Of a stretch of DNA of 55,732 nucleotides, positions 8,322 through 16,558 are shown piece by piece (position 1 is the first letter of the stretch; each line of letters begins with the position of its first letter). Below the pieces are notes generated by a model that made no database searches, was not told where the DNA came from, and saw nothing but the letters and a program-made list of their open reading frames with translations. Origin of the DNA: Frankiales bacterium (GTDB lineage Bacteria > Actinomycetota > Actinomycetes > JAFAQI01). The position numbers and the translations under genes were made by a program. The stretch spans positions 1 through 55,732 of the forward strand of contig JAICXQ010000010.1 of the NCBI GenBank assembly GCA_025980325.1, written 5' to 3'.

Positions 8322-9059
8322 ATGGGTGCACTCGACGGCCGTACTGCGCTCGTCACCGGTGGCGGTCGCGGACTCGGTGCCGCGATCGCTCGTGAGTTGT
8401 CTGCGCACGGAGCGCACGTCGGCGTCCTGTCGCGAACGGCGGCCGACGTACGGCGGGTGGCCGCGGCCATCGGCGGTACGGCGCTGGTCGCCGACGTCGC
8501 GGATCGCGATCGGCTGTCTTCCGTGTTGCAACGCTTCGGCGAGGTCGACATCGTCGTGGCGAACGCGGGTGTGGTGTGGCCGTTGGGCCGGTTCGCCGAT
8601 GTCGACGTCGATGTCGCGCAGTGGGAAGCGGCCGTGCAGGTCAACCTGTTCGGTGCGGTCCGGGTCGTCGGTGCGCAGGTGTCCGGCATGGTCGCCCGCG
8701 GCTACGGACGGATTGTCACGATCTCCAGTGGCGCGGCGGATCCGCCGGGGATGCCGAGTGCGAATGCGTACAGCACTTCGAAGGCCGCGGTGGACATGTT
8801 CACGTTGCATCTCGCCCGCGAGCTTTCCGGGACCGGCGTGACCGCGAACGCGGTCCGGCCGGGCGTCGTCGACACCGCGATGCAGACGTTCATGCGTTCG
8901 CATCCGGTGGAGCAGGTGGGCACCGAGTTCTACGAGCGCTTCCATGGATTGCACGAACGCGGCGAGCTGGTCGCGCCGGAGACGTCCGCGGCGTTCGTCG
9001 TCGGCGTGGTGCTCGGTGACCGCAACGGCGAGGTGCTCGACATCCGGACGTCGCAGTGA
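8322..9059 (+). CDS. SDR family NAD(P)-dependent oxidoreductase
   Basis: 245 residues from ATG 8322 (MGALDGRTALVTGGGRGLG). Classical short-chain dehydrogenase: cofactor motif TGGGRGLG at residues about 12-19, VVANAGVV (NAG motif) about 78-84, catalytic Ser in TISSGAA, then YSTSKAA (Tyr-x-x-x-Lys) about 148-152. The C-terminus holds the usual PG-V-T motif (RPGVVDTAM). Substrate unknown. Its stop overlaps the start of the phosphatase gene by 4 bp (GTGA), so the two are translationally coupled. Confidence 0.88.
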   Translation: MGALDGRTALVTGGGRGLGAAIARELSAHGAHVGVLSRTAADVRRVAAAIGGTALVADVADRDRLSSVLQRFGEVDIVVANAGVVWPLGRFADVDVDVAQWEAAVQVNLFGAVRVVGAQVSGMVARGYGRIVTISSGAADPPGMPSANAYSTSKAAVDMFTLHLARELSGTGVTANAVRPGVVDTAMQTFMRSHPVEQVGTEFYERFHGLHERGELVAPETSAAFVVGVVLGDRNGEVLDIRTSQ

Positions 9060-9580
9060 GGATCTGCTTCGTCTGCTCCGGCAACATCTGCCGGTCGCCG
9101 ACGGCGGAAGTGGTGATGCGCCGTCTCGTCTCCGACGCCGGCCTCGCCGGCCGGATCGAGGTGTGCAGCGCCGGCACCGGCGACTGGCACGCGGGCGATC
9201 CCGCGGACCCGCGTTCGGCCGAGGCATTGCACCGGCACGGGTACGACGCGCGCGGGCACCGCGCCCGGCAGGTCAGCCGGCAGGACCTCGTCGACCACGA
9301 CCTCGTCGTCGCGATGGATCGCGGCCACGCCCGCGATCTGGCCCGGATGCTGCCGGCGGGGAGTACGTGCGAGGTGCGCCTGCTCCTCTCGTACGACCCG
9401 TCGTCGGTGGTGGCCGACGTGCCGGATCCGTACTACGGCGGGCCCAGTGGCTTCGACGACGTGCTGTCGATGATCGAGCGGGCCTGCCGGTGCCTGCTCG
9501 CCGGGGTACGGCGGGACCTGCGGGTTCTGGAGGATCCCCGGGATCCGCCGGATCCGCCCGCCGCGTCCACAGACGGCTGA
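9056..9580 (+). CDS. Low-molecular-weight protein tyrosine phosphatase
   Basis: 174 residues from GTG 9056. The active-site loop CSGNICRS (Cys7 to Arg13, the C-x5-R signature) is at the N-terminus, followed by SPTAE. The general-acid Asp lies in VPDPYYGG near residue 124. Family length is about 150-160; the extra C-terminal 15-20 residues are Pro/Asp-rich (DPRDPPDPPAAS). It should dephosphorylate phosphotyrosine proteins in the cytoplasm, or be exported as PtpA is in mycobacteria; neither is shown here. Overlaps the SDR gene by 4 bp. Confidence 0.92.
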   Translation: MRICFVCSGNICRSPTAEVVMRRLVSDAGLAGRIEVCSAGTGDWHAGDPADPRSAEALHRHGYDARGHRARQVSRQDLVDHDLVVAMDRGHARDLARMLPAGSTCEVRLLLSYDPSSVVADVPDPYYGGPSGFDDVLSMIERACRCLLAGVRRDLRVLEDPRDPPDPPAASTDG

Positions 9581-9652
9581 GCCGTCGCCGTTGTCCACCG
9601 GTCCGCGTTCGGCCGTGGTGCGAGCCGGCCGGGCGACGGCAGGCTCTGCGCC

Positions 9653-10765
9653 ATGCCTCGCTCGTCCGCCCCTCGCCGCCCGACTCGCCGGGTTTCCCGT
9701 GGTCCGCTCGTCTCCGTCCGCGCGGTCGAAGACCTCGTCTGCGCGCTGCCGCACCTGCTCGGCTTCCCGCCGGTCGAGAGTCTCGTCGTGGTGGCGCTCG
9801 AGGGTCCGCGCGACGAGCTGACCTTCACGCTGCGCGTCGACCTGCCCGGCCCCGTCGGCTTCGACGCGGTCGCCGACATGTGCGCGCTGCGGATGCAGGC
9901 GGCCGGTGCCGACGGCGTGCTGGCGTTCGTTGTCACCGAAGCACCCGATCCCGCGGCGGGCCGGTTGCCCGGCGGCGACCTGGTCGAGGCGCTGCAGCGC
10001 GGTGTCGGGCCGCCGCTGCGCGACGCATTCCTGGTCCGGGGCGGGCGCGTCTGGTCCTACCTGTGCCCGGATCCGGCCTGCTGCCCGCCGGGTGGCCGGC
10101 TGGTGGACGACGCGTCCCCGGTCGCCACCGCGCTGGCGGCGGCCGGTGTCGTGTCCGGCCGGCGGGTGTTCCGGGATCGCGACGAGATCGTGCAGGCCGC
10201 GCAGGCGGTCGGCGGCGCCGAGGCAGACGCGATGATCGCAGCGATCCGGCGGTTGTCGGTCGATCCCGATGCGCCGGGCCCGCCGGAGCCGGGCGCTCTC
10301 GAGGAGCGTTACCGCGAGCGGCTGCCGGCGCTGCTGGCTCACTGCGCGGAGCGCGGCGCCGACGTCGGTGACGAGGACGCGGCGCTGCTCGGTTGCGCCT
10401 GGCACGACACGGATCTGCGCGACCACATGCTGGCCACCGTGGCTGCTGGTGCTCCCGGCGCGGATGCCCTGGTCCGGGCGGTCGCTCGCCGAGTGCCGGC
10501 GCCGTACGACGCGCCGGCGGCCTCGATGCTCGGCTGGGTGGCGTACGCGGAAGGATCGGGCGTGCTTGCGGCCGCCGCGCTGGAACGCGCGCTCGCGACG
10601 GACCCGCGTTACTCGCTGGCGCGGCTGCTCGACGACGCCCTCTACCGGCAGGTACCTCCCTCGGAGTTACGGTCGGTATGGGCTAGGTTCGCGGACGACG
10701 AGCACCGCCGCGGCCTGGATCGGACGGGCGCGGCCCGACGTCGGCGACCCGCCGGAGGAAGGTGA
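9653..10765 (+). CDS. DUF4192 domain protein
   Basis: 370 residues, ATG start. After a basic N-terminus (MPRSSAPRRPTRRVSRG) it has the DUF4192 opening (LVSVRAVEDLVCALPHLLGFPPVESLVVVAL) and the closing repeats typical of this actinobacterial family (APAASMLGWVAYAEGSGVLA, then ALATDPRYSLARLLDDAL). DUF4192 proteins are widespread in actinobacteria and have no established function. The C-terminal 20 residues are Arg/Gly-rich and overlap the ribosome-binding region of the next gene. Confidence 0.88.
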   Translation: MPRSSAPRRPTRRVSRGPLVSVRAVEDLVCALPHLLGFPPVESLVVVALEGPRDELTFTLRVDLPGPVGFDAVADMCALRMQAAGADGVLAFVVTEAPDPAAGRLPGGDLVEALQRGVGPPLRDAFLVRGGRVWSYLCPDPACCPPGGRLVDDASPVATALAAAGVVSGRRVFRDRDEIVQAAQAVGGAEADAMIAAIRRLSVDPDAPGPPEPGALEERYRERLPALLAHCAERGADVGDEDAALLGCAWHDTDLRDHMLATVAAGAPGADALVRAVARRVPAPYDAPAASMLGWVAYAEGSGVLAAAALERALATDPRYSLARLLDDALYRQVPPSELRSVWARFADDEHRRGLDRTGAARRRRPAGGR

Positions 10766-10769
10766 CCCG

Positions 10770-12011
10770 TTGCCCGAAGCCGTCGTGATCGGGGCGGGGC
10801 CGGCCGGCCTCGCGAGCGCCGCGATGCTCCAGCGGGTCGGCGTCGAGACGCTGGTGGTCGACCGCGCGGACACGGTCGGGCACAGCTGGCGCGGTCACTA
10901 CGACCGGCTGCGGCTGCACACGGTCCGCTGGCTGTCGCACCTGCCCGGCTTCCGGATCCCGCGCCGGTACGGCCGCTGGGTCGCCCGCGCCGACGTCGTG
11001 CGCTATCTCGAGGCGTACGCGGTGCGCCACGGGCTGGAGGTCCGGCTCAACACCCCCATCGAGCGGATCGACCGGGAGGGCGCGGGCTGGCGGCTGCGGA
11101 CACCGGCCGGCGACATCGACGCGTCGTACGTCGTCGTCGCGACCGGGCACAACCACACGCCCGCGATGCCGCCGTGGCCGGGCGCGGACGGGTTCACCGG
11201 TGAGTTGCTGCACGCCTCGGCGTACCGCACCGGCGCGGCCTATGCCGGGCGATCCGTCCTGGTCGTCGGCTCGGGCAACACCGGCACCGAGATCGCGGTC
11301 GACCTCGTCGAGAACGCCGCTGCCGACGTGACCTTGTCGATCCGGACGCCGCCGCACATCGTGCTGCGGGAGAAGTACGGGATTCCGTCGCTGGCCCTCG
11401 GTGTGCTGTTCCGCCGGATGCCGGTGCGGATCTTCGACCGGATCGCGGCGGCGATGCGCCGGATCGACATCGGCGATCTGTCGGCGTACGGATTGGCGAC
11501 GCCGGCCGACGGTCTGTACGAGCGGGTGCTGCGCGACGACGCGATCCCGATCGTCGACGTCGGGTTCCTCGACGTGCTGGAGTCCGGGCGGATCACGGTG
11601 GTCCCGGCCGTCGAGGCGTTCGAGGGCGACCACGTCCTGCTCGCCGACGGGTCGGTGCGCCGGGCCGACGTGGTCGTGGCCGCGACGGGGTACCGGCGCG
11701 GGCTCGAGCGGATGGTCGGCCATCTCGGTGTGCTGGATCCCCGCGGCCGCCCGGTGGTGCGCGGGTCGGCCACCCACCCGAGTGCGCCACGGCTGTGGTT
11801 CACCGGGTACACGAATCCGATCAGCGGGATGTTCCGGGAGATCGGCATTGACGCGAAGCGGATCGCGCGTGCGGTCGTCCGTGATCGGGCGGCGGCGCGC
11901 CCTTCCGGCGCCGGCCGTGCTGAGGCGGGCGCGCCGGTGTCGCCGGTTCTCGACGCGCTGCGAGCGAGCCTGCCGACGGTCCTGCCCGCCAAGCAAGCCT
12001 GGCGCCGCTGA
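10770..12011 (+). CDS. Flavin-containing monooxygenase-like FAD oxidoreductase
   Basis: 413 residues from TTG 10770, chosen because GGAGGAAGG lies just upstream and the FAD motif begins almost at once (AVVIGAGPAGLASAAMLQ). Features in order: GxGxxG FAD-binding motif, GHSWRGHYDRLRLHTVRWLSH-type linker, a VVATGHNHTPAMP strand, a second Rossmann motif for NADPH (VLVVGSGNTGTEIAVDL, about residues 165-180), and ATGYRRGLERM near the end. The second nucleotide site makes a flavoprotein monooxygenase of the FMO/CzcO type the best call. Substrate unknown. Only 4 bp after the DUF4192 gene. Confidence 0.85.
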   Translation: MPEAVVIGAGPAGLASAAMLQRVGVETLVVDRADTVGHSWRGHYDRLRLHTVRWLSHLPGFRIPRRYGRWVARADVVRYLEAYAVRHGLEVRLNTPIERIDREGAGWRLRTPAGDIDASYVVVATGHNHTPAMPPWPGADGFTGELLHASAYRTGAAYAGRSVLVVGSGNTGTEIAVDLVENAAADVTLSIRTPPHIVLREKYGIPSLALGVLFRRMPVRIFDRIAAAMRRIDIGDLSAYGLATPADGLYERVLRDDAIPIVDVGFLDVLESGRITVVPAVEAFEGDHVLLADGSVRRADVVVAATGYRRGLERMVGHLGVLDPRGRPVVRGSATHPSAPRLWFTGYTNPISGMFREIGIDAKRIARAVVRDRAAARPSGAGRAEAGAPVSPVLDALRASLPTVLPAKQAWRR

Positions 12012-12062
12012 CCCACGCTGCCGCTGGCGACGGCTGCTGGATCTCGCCTCGCGTGTTTCCAC

Positions 12063-12575
12063 CTACGCCTGTTCCTGCGCCGGTGGCTTGACGAAACGCT
12101 CCGCCGCGAGGTTCGCATAGTGCTGCCGGACGTCGTGAGGCACCTTCGCGTACAGGTCGTCCAGGTAGTTCCAGAGGTCCGGTTCGGTGCCTCGCCGGAA
12201 GGCGATGTAGCCCTGCGCTGCCTCCCACACGTGAGCTACCGTGCGGCCCCACACGTCGACAATCGCGGCCTGTTCGATAAATCCCCGGTCGACGTAGTAG
12301 CCAATGATGTCCAAGAGCGCGATCGCGCCGTTGATCTCGCTGCGCTGCGCTTCTCCGAACCGGTCGTACCACCAGTCGTAGCGGCGCTCGGCCTGCGTGT
12401 ACAGGTGCCGCCGCGCCTCGTGCGTCTCGGCCATCCGGTCGAACAGTCGCAAGATCACGTCGCGGTCATCGGTCCGTTTCGAGAACACCAAAGCGATGAC
12501 GCTGACACCAAGCGCGATCACCGCGACCATCACACTCGCGAGAGCTGCCATGCGATGCAGCGTTCCATCAGTCAC
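12063..12575 (-). CDS. Membrane-anchored DUF4760-like protein
   Basis: 170 residues from GTG 12575. One N-terminal transmembrane helix (ALASVMVAVIALGVSVIALVF, residues about 10-30) is followed by a helical cytoplasmic domain rich in Trp/Tyr/Asp (RRYDWWYDRFGEAQRSEINGAIALLDIIGYYVDRG). This matches the layout of DUF4760-type proteins; the function is unknown. Convergent with the monooxygenase gene (51 bp between stops). Confidence 0.65.
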   Translation of the reverse strand: MTDGTLHRMAALASVMVAVIALGVSVIALVFSKRTDDRDVILRLFDRMAETHEARRHLYTQAERRYDWWYDRFGEAQRSEINGAIALLDIIGYYVDRGFIEQAAIVDVWGRTVAHVWEAAQGYIAFRRGTEPDLWNYLDDLYAKVPHDVRQHYANLAAERFVKPPAQEQA

Positions 12576-12649
12576 GTACGGTTTCCCGATCGAGGTACGT
12601 CCGGGAGATCACCTCTCCCCGTCGCGTGCGTCTGGCGTCGCGAGATCGG

Positions 12650-13654
12650 TCAGCCAGCGGGAGCGCATTTCGTGACCGGCGCCGGAGCGGCCGACGGATC
12701 GGCGAGGTGACGTAACGCATCGGTCGCGGGCGACCGGGCGACGGCGTCGCCGGCGAGCGCGACCACCTCTTTGTCACCGGCCGCTCCCGACAGGGCGAGG
12801 CCGAGCAGGTGCCCGTCGTCGTCGAGCACGGGCGAGCCGGTCACGTCGGCGACGACCGGATGGTCGAGGTGCAGCACATACACCTGCCTCGTCACGGCGT
12901 GTGAGCGGTAGACGTCGGTGCCGGTGCGCGTCGTCCGCTCCAACGAGATCGCGCGCAGCACCGACATCGTGTGCCCGCCGACCGAAAAGACGTACGCCGG
13001 GGCGACGTGGTCGCCGGCTTGCGCCGGGCTCGTCGGCCGGCTGGGCAGGCCGGGCGCGTACAGCCAGGCCACGTCCGCCTCCGGGTCGATCGCGACCACG
13101 CGTGCGGACACCTGCTGTCCCGCGCGGTTGGCCACGGTGGCCGACCGCGCCCCGGCGACGACCGAGGCCGCGGTGAGCACGAACCGGCCGTCGGTGAGCC
13201 CCTCCCCGCCGCCCGGCGCGCCGCAGGTCGAGGTCGTCGCCACTCGGACCGTGTCGTCGTACGCGGACATGTCGTGCGGGTGGCCCGCGACCGATTGTGC
13301 GCCGCGATGGGCCGCACTGCCACTGCAGCCGGCCAGAACTGCCACCGCGGCGAGCGCGGCCAGCCGTCGCACGGCGACGGTGGCGACGGCACTCACGTGT
13401 CGCGGCGCGACGGCGCTCACGTGTCGCGGCGCGACGGCGGTCACGTGTCGCGGCGCGACGGCGGTCACGCGTTGCGGGCATGGGCTGGGCATCGCGAGCA
13501 AGGAAACCAGATCGACCCGCCCGGCGCGGCCATCGGCGGCCGTTTCCGCATGGACTGTCGGCAGAAGCGCCTCCTGGGTCATCCGAGCGCAGACGACGGC
13601 CGCCCACGCGACTGCGGCCCGCATGACCGCGCCCCACAGCATGCTCGCGAGCAT
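12650..13654 (-). CDS. Trypsin-fold lipoprotein with altered catalytic residues
   Basis: 334 residues if translation starts at ATG 13654, which overlaps the upstream stop (TGATG) and follows AGGGG. A lipobox (LAAVAVLAGC) implies processing, so a start nearer the signal peptide, ATG 13492 or one of several GTGs within the repeat at 13393-13464, is also possible. The mature part follows an HtrA/trypsin-like layout: FVLTAASVVAGA where a catalytic His is expected (TAAHVV), IDPEADVAWLYAP with the Asp, and VTGSPVLDDDGHLLGLAL where GxSGxP is expected. The His is Ser and the nucleophile Ser appears to be Thr, so it is probably a non-catalytic binding protein. Confidence 0.7.
   Translation of the reverse strand: MLASMLWGAVMRAAVAWAAVVCARMTQEALLPTVHAETAADGRAGRVDLVSLLAMPSPCPQRVTAVAPRHVTAVAPRHVSAVAPRHVSAVATVAVRRLAALAAVAVLAGCSGSAAHRGAQSVAGHPHDMSAYDDTVRVATTSTCGAPGGGEGLTDGRFVLTAASVVAGARSATVANRAGQQVSARVVAIDPEADVAWLYAPGLPSRPTSPAQAGDHVAPAYVFSVGGHTMSVLRAISLERTTRTGTDVYRSHAVTRQVYVLHLDHPVVADVTGSPVLDDDGHLLGLALSGAAGDKEVVALAGDAVARSPATDALRHLADPSAAPAPVTKCAPAG
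13393..13464. repeat. 24-bp tandem repeat, three copies
   Basis: Three units of 24 bp (13393-13416, 13417-13440, 13441-13464) differ at one position, and a decayed fourth follows to about 13485. On the minus strand each encodes V-(T/S)-A-V-A-P-R-H, and each begins with GTG in the reading frame of the lipoprotein gene, just before its lipobox. Confidence 0.9.
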
Positions 13655-14136
13655 CACAACGCCCCTGCCGGCCGGTCGGCCGTGTGGCCGGCCCGCCTCG
13701 GCCGGACGATGCGGTGACCGGACGGGCTGACCACGAGGACGGCGTCGAGGGCGGTCGGCCCACCGGCGCCGAGCCGGTGCCCGAGGTCGCGGGCCAGCCG
13801 GCGATCGACCGCGGCCGGCTGCCCGCCGCCGCGCCAGATGGCCACCACGACCCCGGGCAGCCCGATCGCCTCGAGCGTGCTCAGCAGATCGAGCAGGTAC
13901 AGCTCGTCGAGATCGCCGACCGGATCGGACACCCGGCTGAACAACCGCGGCTTGCCGTCGCTGCCCAGGTGTGCCAGCCAGACCATCCCGTCGAACGGCG
14001 CGACCGCGCACGCCTCGATCCGCCGGCGCAGCCGGTCGACGACATGTGCCAGTCGCGCGGCGCGCTCGTCGGGCACCGCGGCGAGGTGCCGCCGCGGTGG
14101 CGGCGGGTCCGGGGGAGTGCGGGCGGCGGAAGGCAT
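13654..14136 (-). CDS. Hypothetical soluble protein
   Basis: 160 residues from ATG 14136 (a TTG two codons upstream is possible). A Pro-rich N-terminus (RTPPDPPPPRRH) precedes an alpha/beta domain with LAHLGSDGKPRLFSRVSDP and LYLLDLLSTLEAIGLPGVVVAIWRGGG, then ALDAVLVVSPSGHRIV. I recognise no family. The codon use is typical of the region and the stop overlaps the ATG of the following lipoprotein gene, so the two are likely co-translated. Confidence 0.6.
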   Translation of the reverse strand: MPSAARTPPDPPPPRRHLAAVPDERAARLAHVVDRLRRRIEACAVAPFDGMVWLAHLGSDGKPRLFSRVSDPVGDLDELYLLDLLSTLEAIGLPGVVVAIWRGGGQPAAVDRRLARDLGHRLGAGGPTALDAVLVVSPSGHRIVRPRRAGHTADRPAGAL

Positions 14137-14235
14137 CGACAACAGCCTGCGTGCCCGAGCCCGCCGCCACGGCCGGCGAAGACCAAGTTGTGGACGCGGC
14201 GGACGCGAAGACGAACCGAGGACGACGCGACCGGG

Positions 14236-14838
14236 TCAGCCGGCGCCCAGCCCGTCAGAAGCCCGCAGCCACTCGGCCAGCGCCAGCGCACACTCGTCGA
14301 TCAGGTCGAGCCACGAATCCGCCGCGTCCGCGTCGGCACGGTCGCTCACCGCTTTGACACAGCGCAGCGGCACCCCGAACGCCGCGCACGCCGTCGCGTA
14401 CCCGAAGCCCTCCATGTCGACCAGGTGAATCCCGCGGTCCGCGAGCGACATCGCGGTCGCGGGATCGGAGACGAAACTGTCGCCCGTCCCGAGCACGCAC
14501 CGGCCGTCGATCGCGTCGACGACGACCGGCGGCCGGTCGCCGACCAACCGGAACCCGCGCGGCGTCCCGCCGGAGCCGACCAGCGATTCGATCGCCGCGT
14601 ACGGGAAGTCGTGCTGGGTCACCACGTCGACGTCGAACACGCCCGCCATCGACGACGTGAGCGCACCCGCCGTACCGATGTTGACCACGAGAGAGGGCGC
14701 CGGCAACGACGTGTCGGCGAGCCGGCTCGCGAGCGCCGCCGTGGCGATCGCCTTGCCCACCCCGGTGACGAGCACCTCGACGTCACCGGAGACATAGCGT
14801 GCTTCCTCGCGCAACGCGGCGACGACGAGCAACGACAC
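14236..14838 (-). CDS. Nucleoside phosphorylase-fold nucleosidase
   Basis: 200 residues from GTG 14838. PNP/UDP phosphorylase fold: LVTGVGKAIATAAL near residue 23, VNIGTAGAL about 52-59, VDMEGFGYATACA about 138-150 (the M-E-G motif that contacts the ribose), and VKAVSDRAD about 162-170 (the catalytic Asp region). This combination is that of MTA/SAH nucleosidases and related purine nucleosidases, which cleave the N-glycosidic bond hydrolytically. The exact substrate is not settled. It is divergent from the EamA exporter gene (35 bp apart). Confidence 0.82.
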   Translation of the reverse strand: MSLLVVAALREEARYVSGDVEVLVTGVGKAIATAALASRLADTSLPAPSLVVNIGTAGALTSSMAGVFDVDVVTQHDFPYAAIESLVGSGGTPRGFRLVGDRPPVVVDAIDGRCVLGTGDSFVSDPATAMSLADRGIHLVDMEGFGYATACAAFGVPLRCVKAVSDRADADAADSWLDLIDECALALAEWLRASDGLGAG

Positions 14839-14873
14839 GGATGGCAGGCTAACCGGGTGCGCGGGGTTGTCGG

Positions 14874-15767
14874 ATGAAACGTGCCGTAGCCCCGCCCGCT
14901 CCCGTGCTCGTCCTCGGCGCGGTCGCCAGCGTGCAGAGCGGCGCCGCGATCGCGACGAAGCTGTTCCCCGACGTCGGGCCGACTGGCACGCTGCTGTTGC
15001 GCCTCGGCCTGTCGGCGGTGTTGCTGCTCGCGGTCGCCCGGCCGCGCTGGTCCGGCCGGCAGCGCTCCGACGTCATGCTCGTCGTGACGTACGCCGTCGT
15101 CCTCGCGGCGATGAACGGCACCTTCTACGAAGCGCTCGACCGGATCCCGCTCGGCATCGCGGTGACGGTGGAGTTCGTCGGTCCGCTGGCGGTCGCGGTC
15201 GGTGGATCGCGCCGCCGGCTCGACGCGGTCTGGGTCGTCCTCGCCGCAGTCGGCGTCGTACTCCTGACCTCCGGAGGAGGTAGCAACCGACTCGACCTCG
15301 TCGGCGTCGCGTGGGCCGCAATCGCGGGCATGTTCTGGGCCGCGTACATCCTGCTCACCCAACGACTCGGCCGCGCGTTTCCCGGCGCGACCGGTCTCGC
15401 GATCGGGCTGACGATCGGCACCGTCTGCGTGTTGCCCTTCGGCATCGCCGCGGCCGGCACCAAACTCCTCCGGCCCGGCGTACTCGGTCGCGGCGCGGCC
15501 GTCGCGCTGCTGTCGTCGGCGGTGCCGTACTCGCTCGAACTGTTCGCCCTGCGCCGGATGCGCGCGTCGGTGTTCAGCGTGCTCATGTCGCTCGAACCCG
15601 CGATGGCCGCGGTGTCCGGGCTGCTGTTTCTCGGCCAGCATCTCAAGGGGCGCGAGTGGATCGCGGTCGGCTGCGTCATGACCGCGTCCATCGGCGCGAC
15701 CCGCAGCAACCGACGGGTCACACCGGTCGAGCCCGGCGCGACACCGGTGCAGGCGAGCGTCGCATGA
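14874..15767 (+). CDS. EamA/DMT-family inner-membrane exporter (RhtA-like)
   Basis: 297 residues with about ten transmembrane helices in two EamA repeats; the second half begins near residue 145 (VGVAWAAIAGMFWAAYILLTQRL). The YEALDRIPLGIAVTVEFVGPL motif near residue 85 and SLEPAMAAVSGLLFLGQHL near 250 are typical of RhtA-type threonine/homoserine exporters of the drug/metabolite transporter superfamily. The transported compound is not shown. The stop overlaps the ATG of the following spermidine synthase-like gene by 4 bp. Confidence 0.87.
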   Translation: MKRAVAPPAPVLVLGAVASVQSGAAIATKLFPDVGPTGTLLLRLGLSAVLLLAVARPRWSGRQRSDVMLVVTYAVVLAAMNGTFYEALDRIPLGIAVTVEFVGPLAVAVGGSRRRLDAVWVVLAAVGVVLLTSGGGSNRLDLVGVAWAAIAGMFWAAYILLTQRLGRAFPGATGLAIGLTIGTVCVLPFGIAAAGTKLLRPGVLGRGAAVALLSSAVPYSLELFALRRMRASVFSVLMSLEPAMAAVSGLLFLGQHLKGREWIAVGCVMTASIGATRSNRRVTPVEPGATPVQASVA

Positions 15768-16558
15768 ACGTCGAGCTGATGAAGGACCTCGACCGCGGCG
15801 GCGGCTGGACGCTCATGGTCGGCGGCGCCGAGCAGTCCTACGTCGACATCGACGATCCCACGCACCTCGAGTTCGAGTACATGCAGCACATCGCCCTCGT
15901 CATCGACGCGACGTACGACGGCGCCGAGCCGCTCGACGTCGTCCATCTCGGCGGCGGCGCGTTGACGATGCCGCGGTGGATCGCCGCGACTAGACCCGGA
16001 TCGAGACAGCTCGTTTTCGAGGCGTCGCAACAGATTCTCGACGCCGTGCGCCCGCTCGGACAAGTGCCGAGCTGCGTCGTACGGCTCGGCGAAGCGGTCG
16101 ACGGCATCGCCGCACTCGCCGGCGAAACCGTCGACGTCGCGATCTGGGATCTGTACGACGGCCCGCGCGCGGTCACCGCGGCGCTCGACATGGCCGCGCT
16201 GTGGTTGCTGAGACGCGTCCTCCGTCCGGACGGGATCGCCGTGCTCAACGTGTCCGACGTCGCGCCGTTCGCGGTCGTGCGGCCGGTGCTCGCGGGACTG
16301 CGCACGGTTGCCGACGAGGTCGTGCTGCTCGCCGAACCGGCGACGCTTCGCGGTCGTCGTTCCGGCAACTGCGTGCTCGTCGCCGGGCCTGCGTCGTTGC
16401 CCATCGAGAAGATGCAACGCGCCGCCGCGGCCGCAGCAGCGCGCGCCCGCGTCGTCGCCGGCGAGGCGATGACGGACTTCGTCGGCGACGCGGTTCCCGC
16501 GACCGCCGACGCGCCGCTGCCGACACCCGACGAGAAGACCGGCCGCGCGTTCCTCTAG
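15764..16558 (+). CDS. Spermidine synthase-like protein (fused-MFS-free type)
   Basis: 264 residues from ATG 15764. A Rossmann methyltransferase-type fold of the spermidine synthase family: SYVDIDDPTHLEFEYMQHIALVID, then VVHLGGGALTMPRWIAATRPGS (the GGG-x-GxxxR segment), EASQQILDAVR and DVAIWDLYDGPRAV (the acidic D-x-Y/D stretch). Actinobacterial proteins of this type are usually annotated as spermidine synthase-like but often lack the N-terminal beta hairpin and have no proven aminopropyltransferase activity. An Ala-rich C-terminus follows residue 225. It overlaps the EamA gene, and its stop overlaps that of the convergent methyltransferase by 4 bp. Confidence 0.8.
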   Translation: MNVELMKDLDRGGGWTLMVGGAEQSYVDIDDPTHLEFEYMQHIALVIDATYDGAEPLDVVHLGGGALTMPRWIAATRPGSRQLVFEASQQILDAVRPLGQVPSCVVRLGEAVDGIAALAGETVDVAIWDLYDGPRAVTAALDMAALWLLRRVLRPDGIAVLNVSDVAPFAVVRPVLAGLRTVADEVVLLAEPATLRGRRSGNCVLVAGPASLPIEKMQRAAAAAAARARVVAGEAMTDFVGDAVPATADAPLPTPDEKTGRAFL

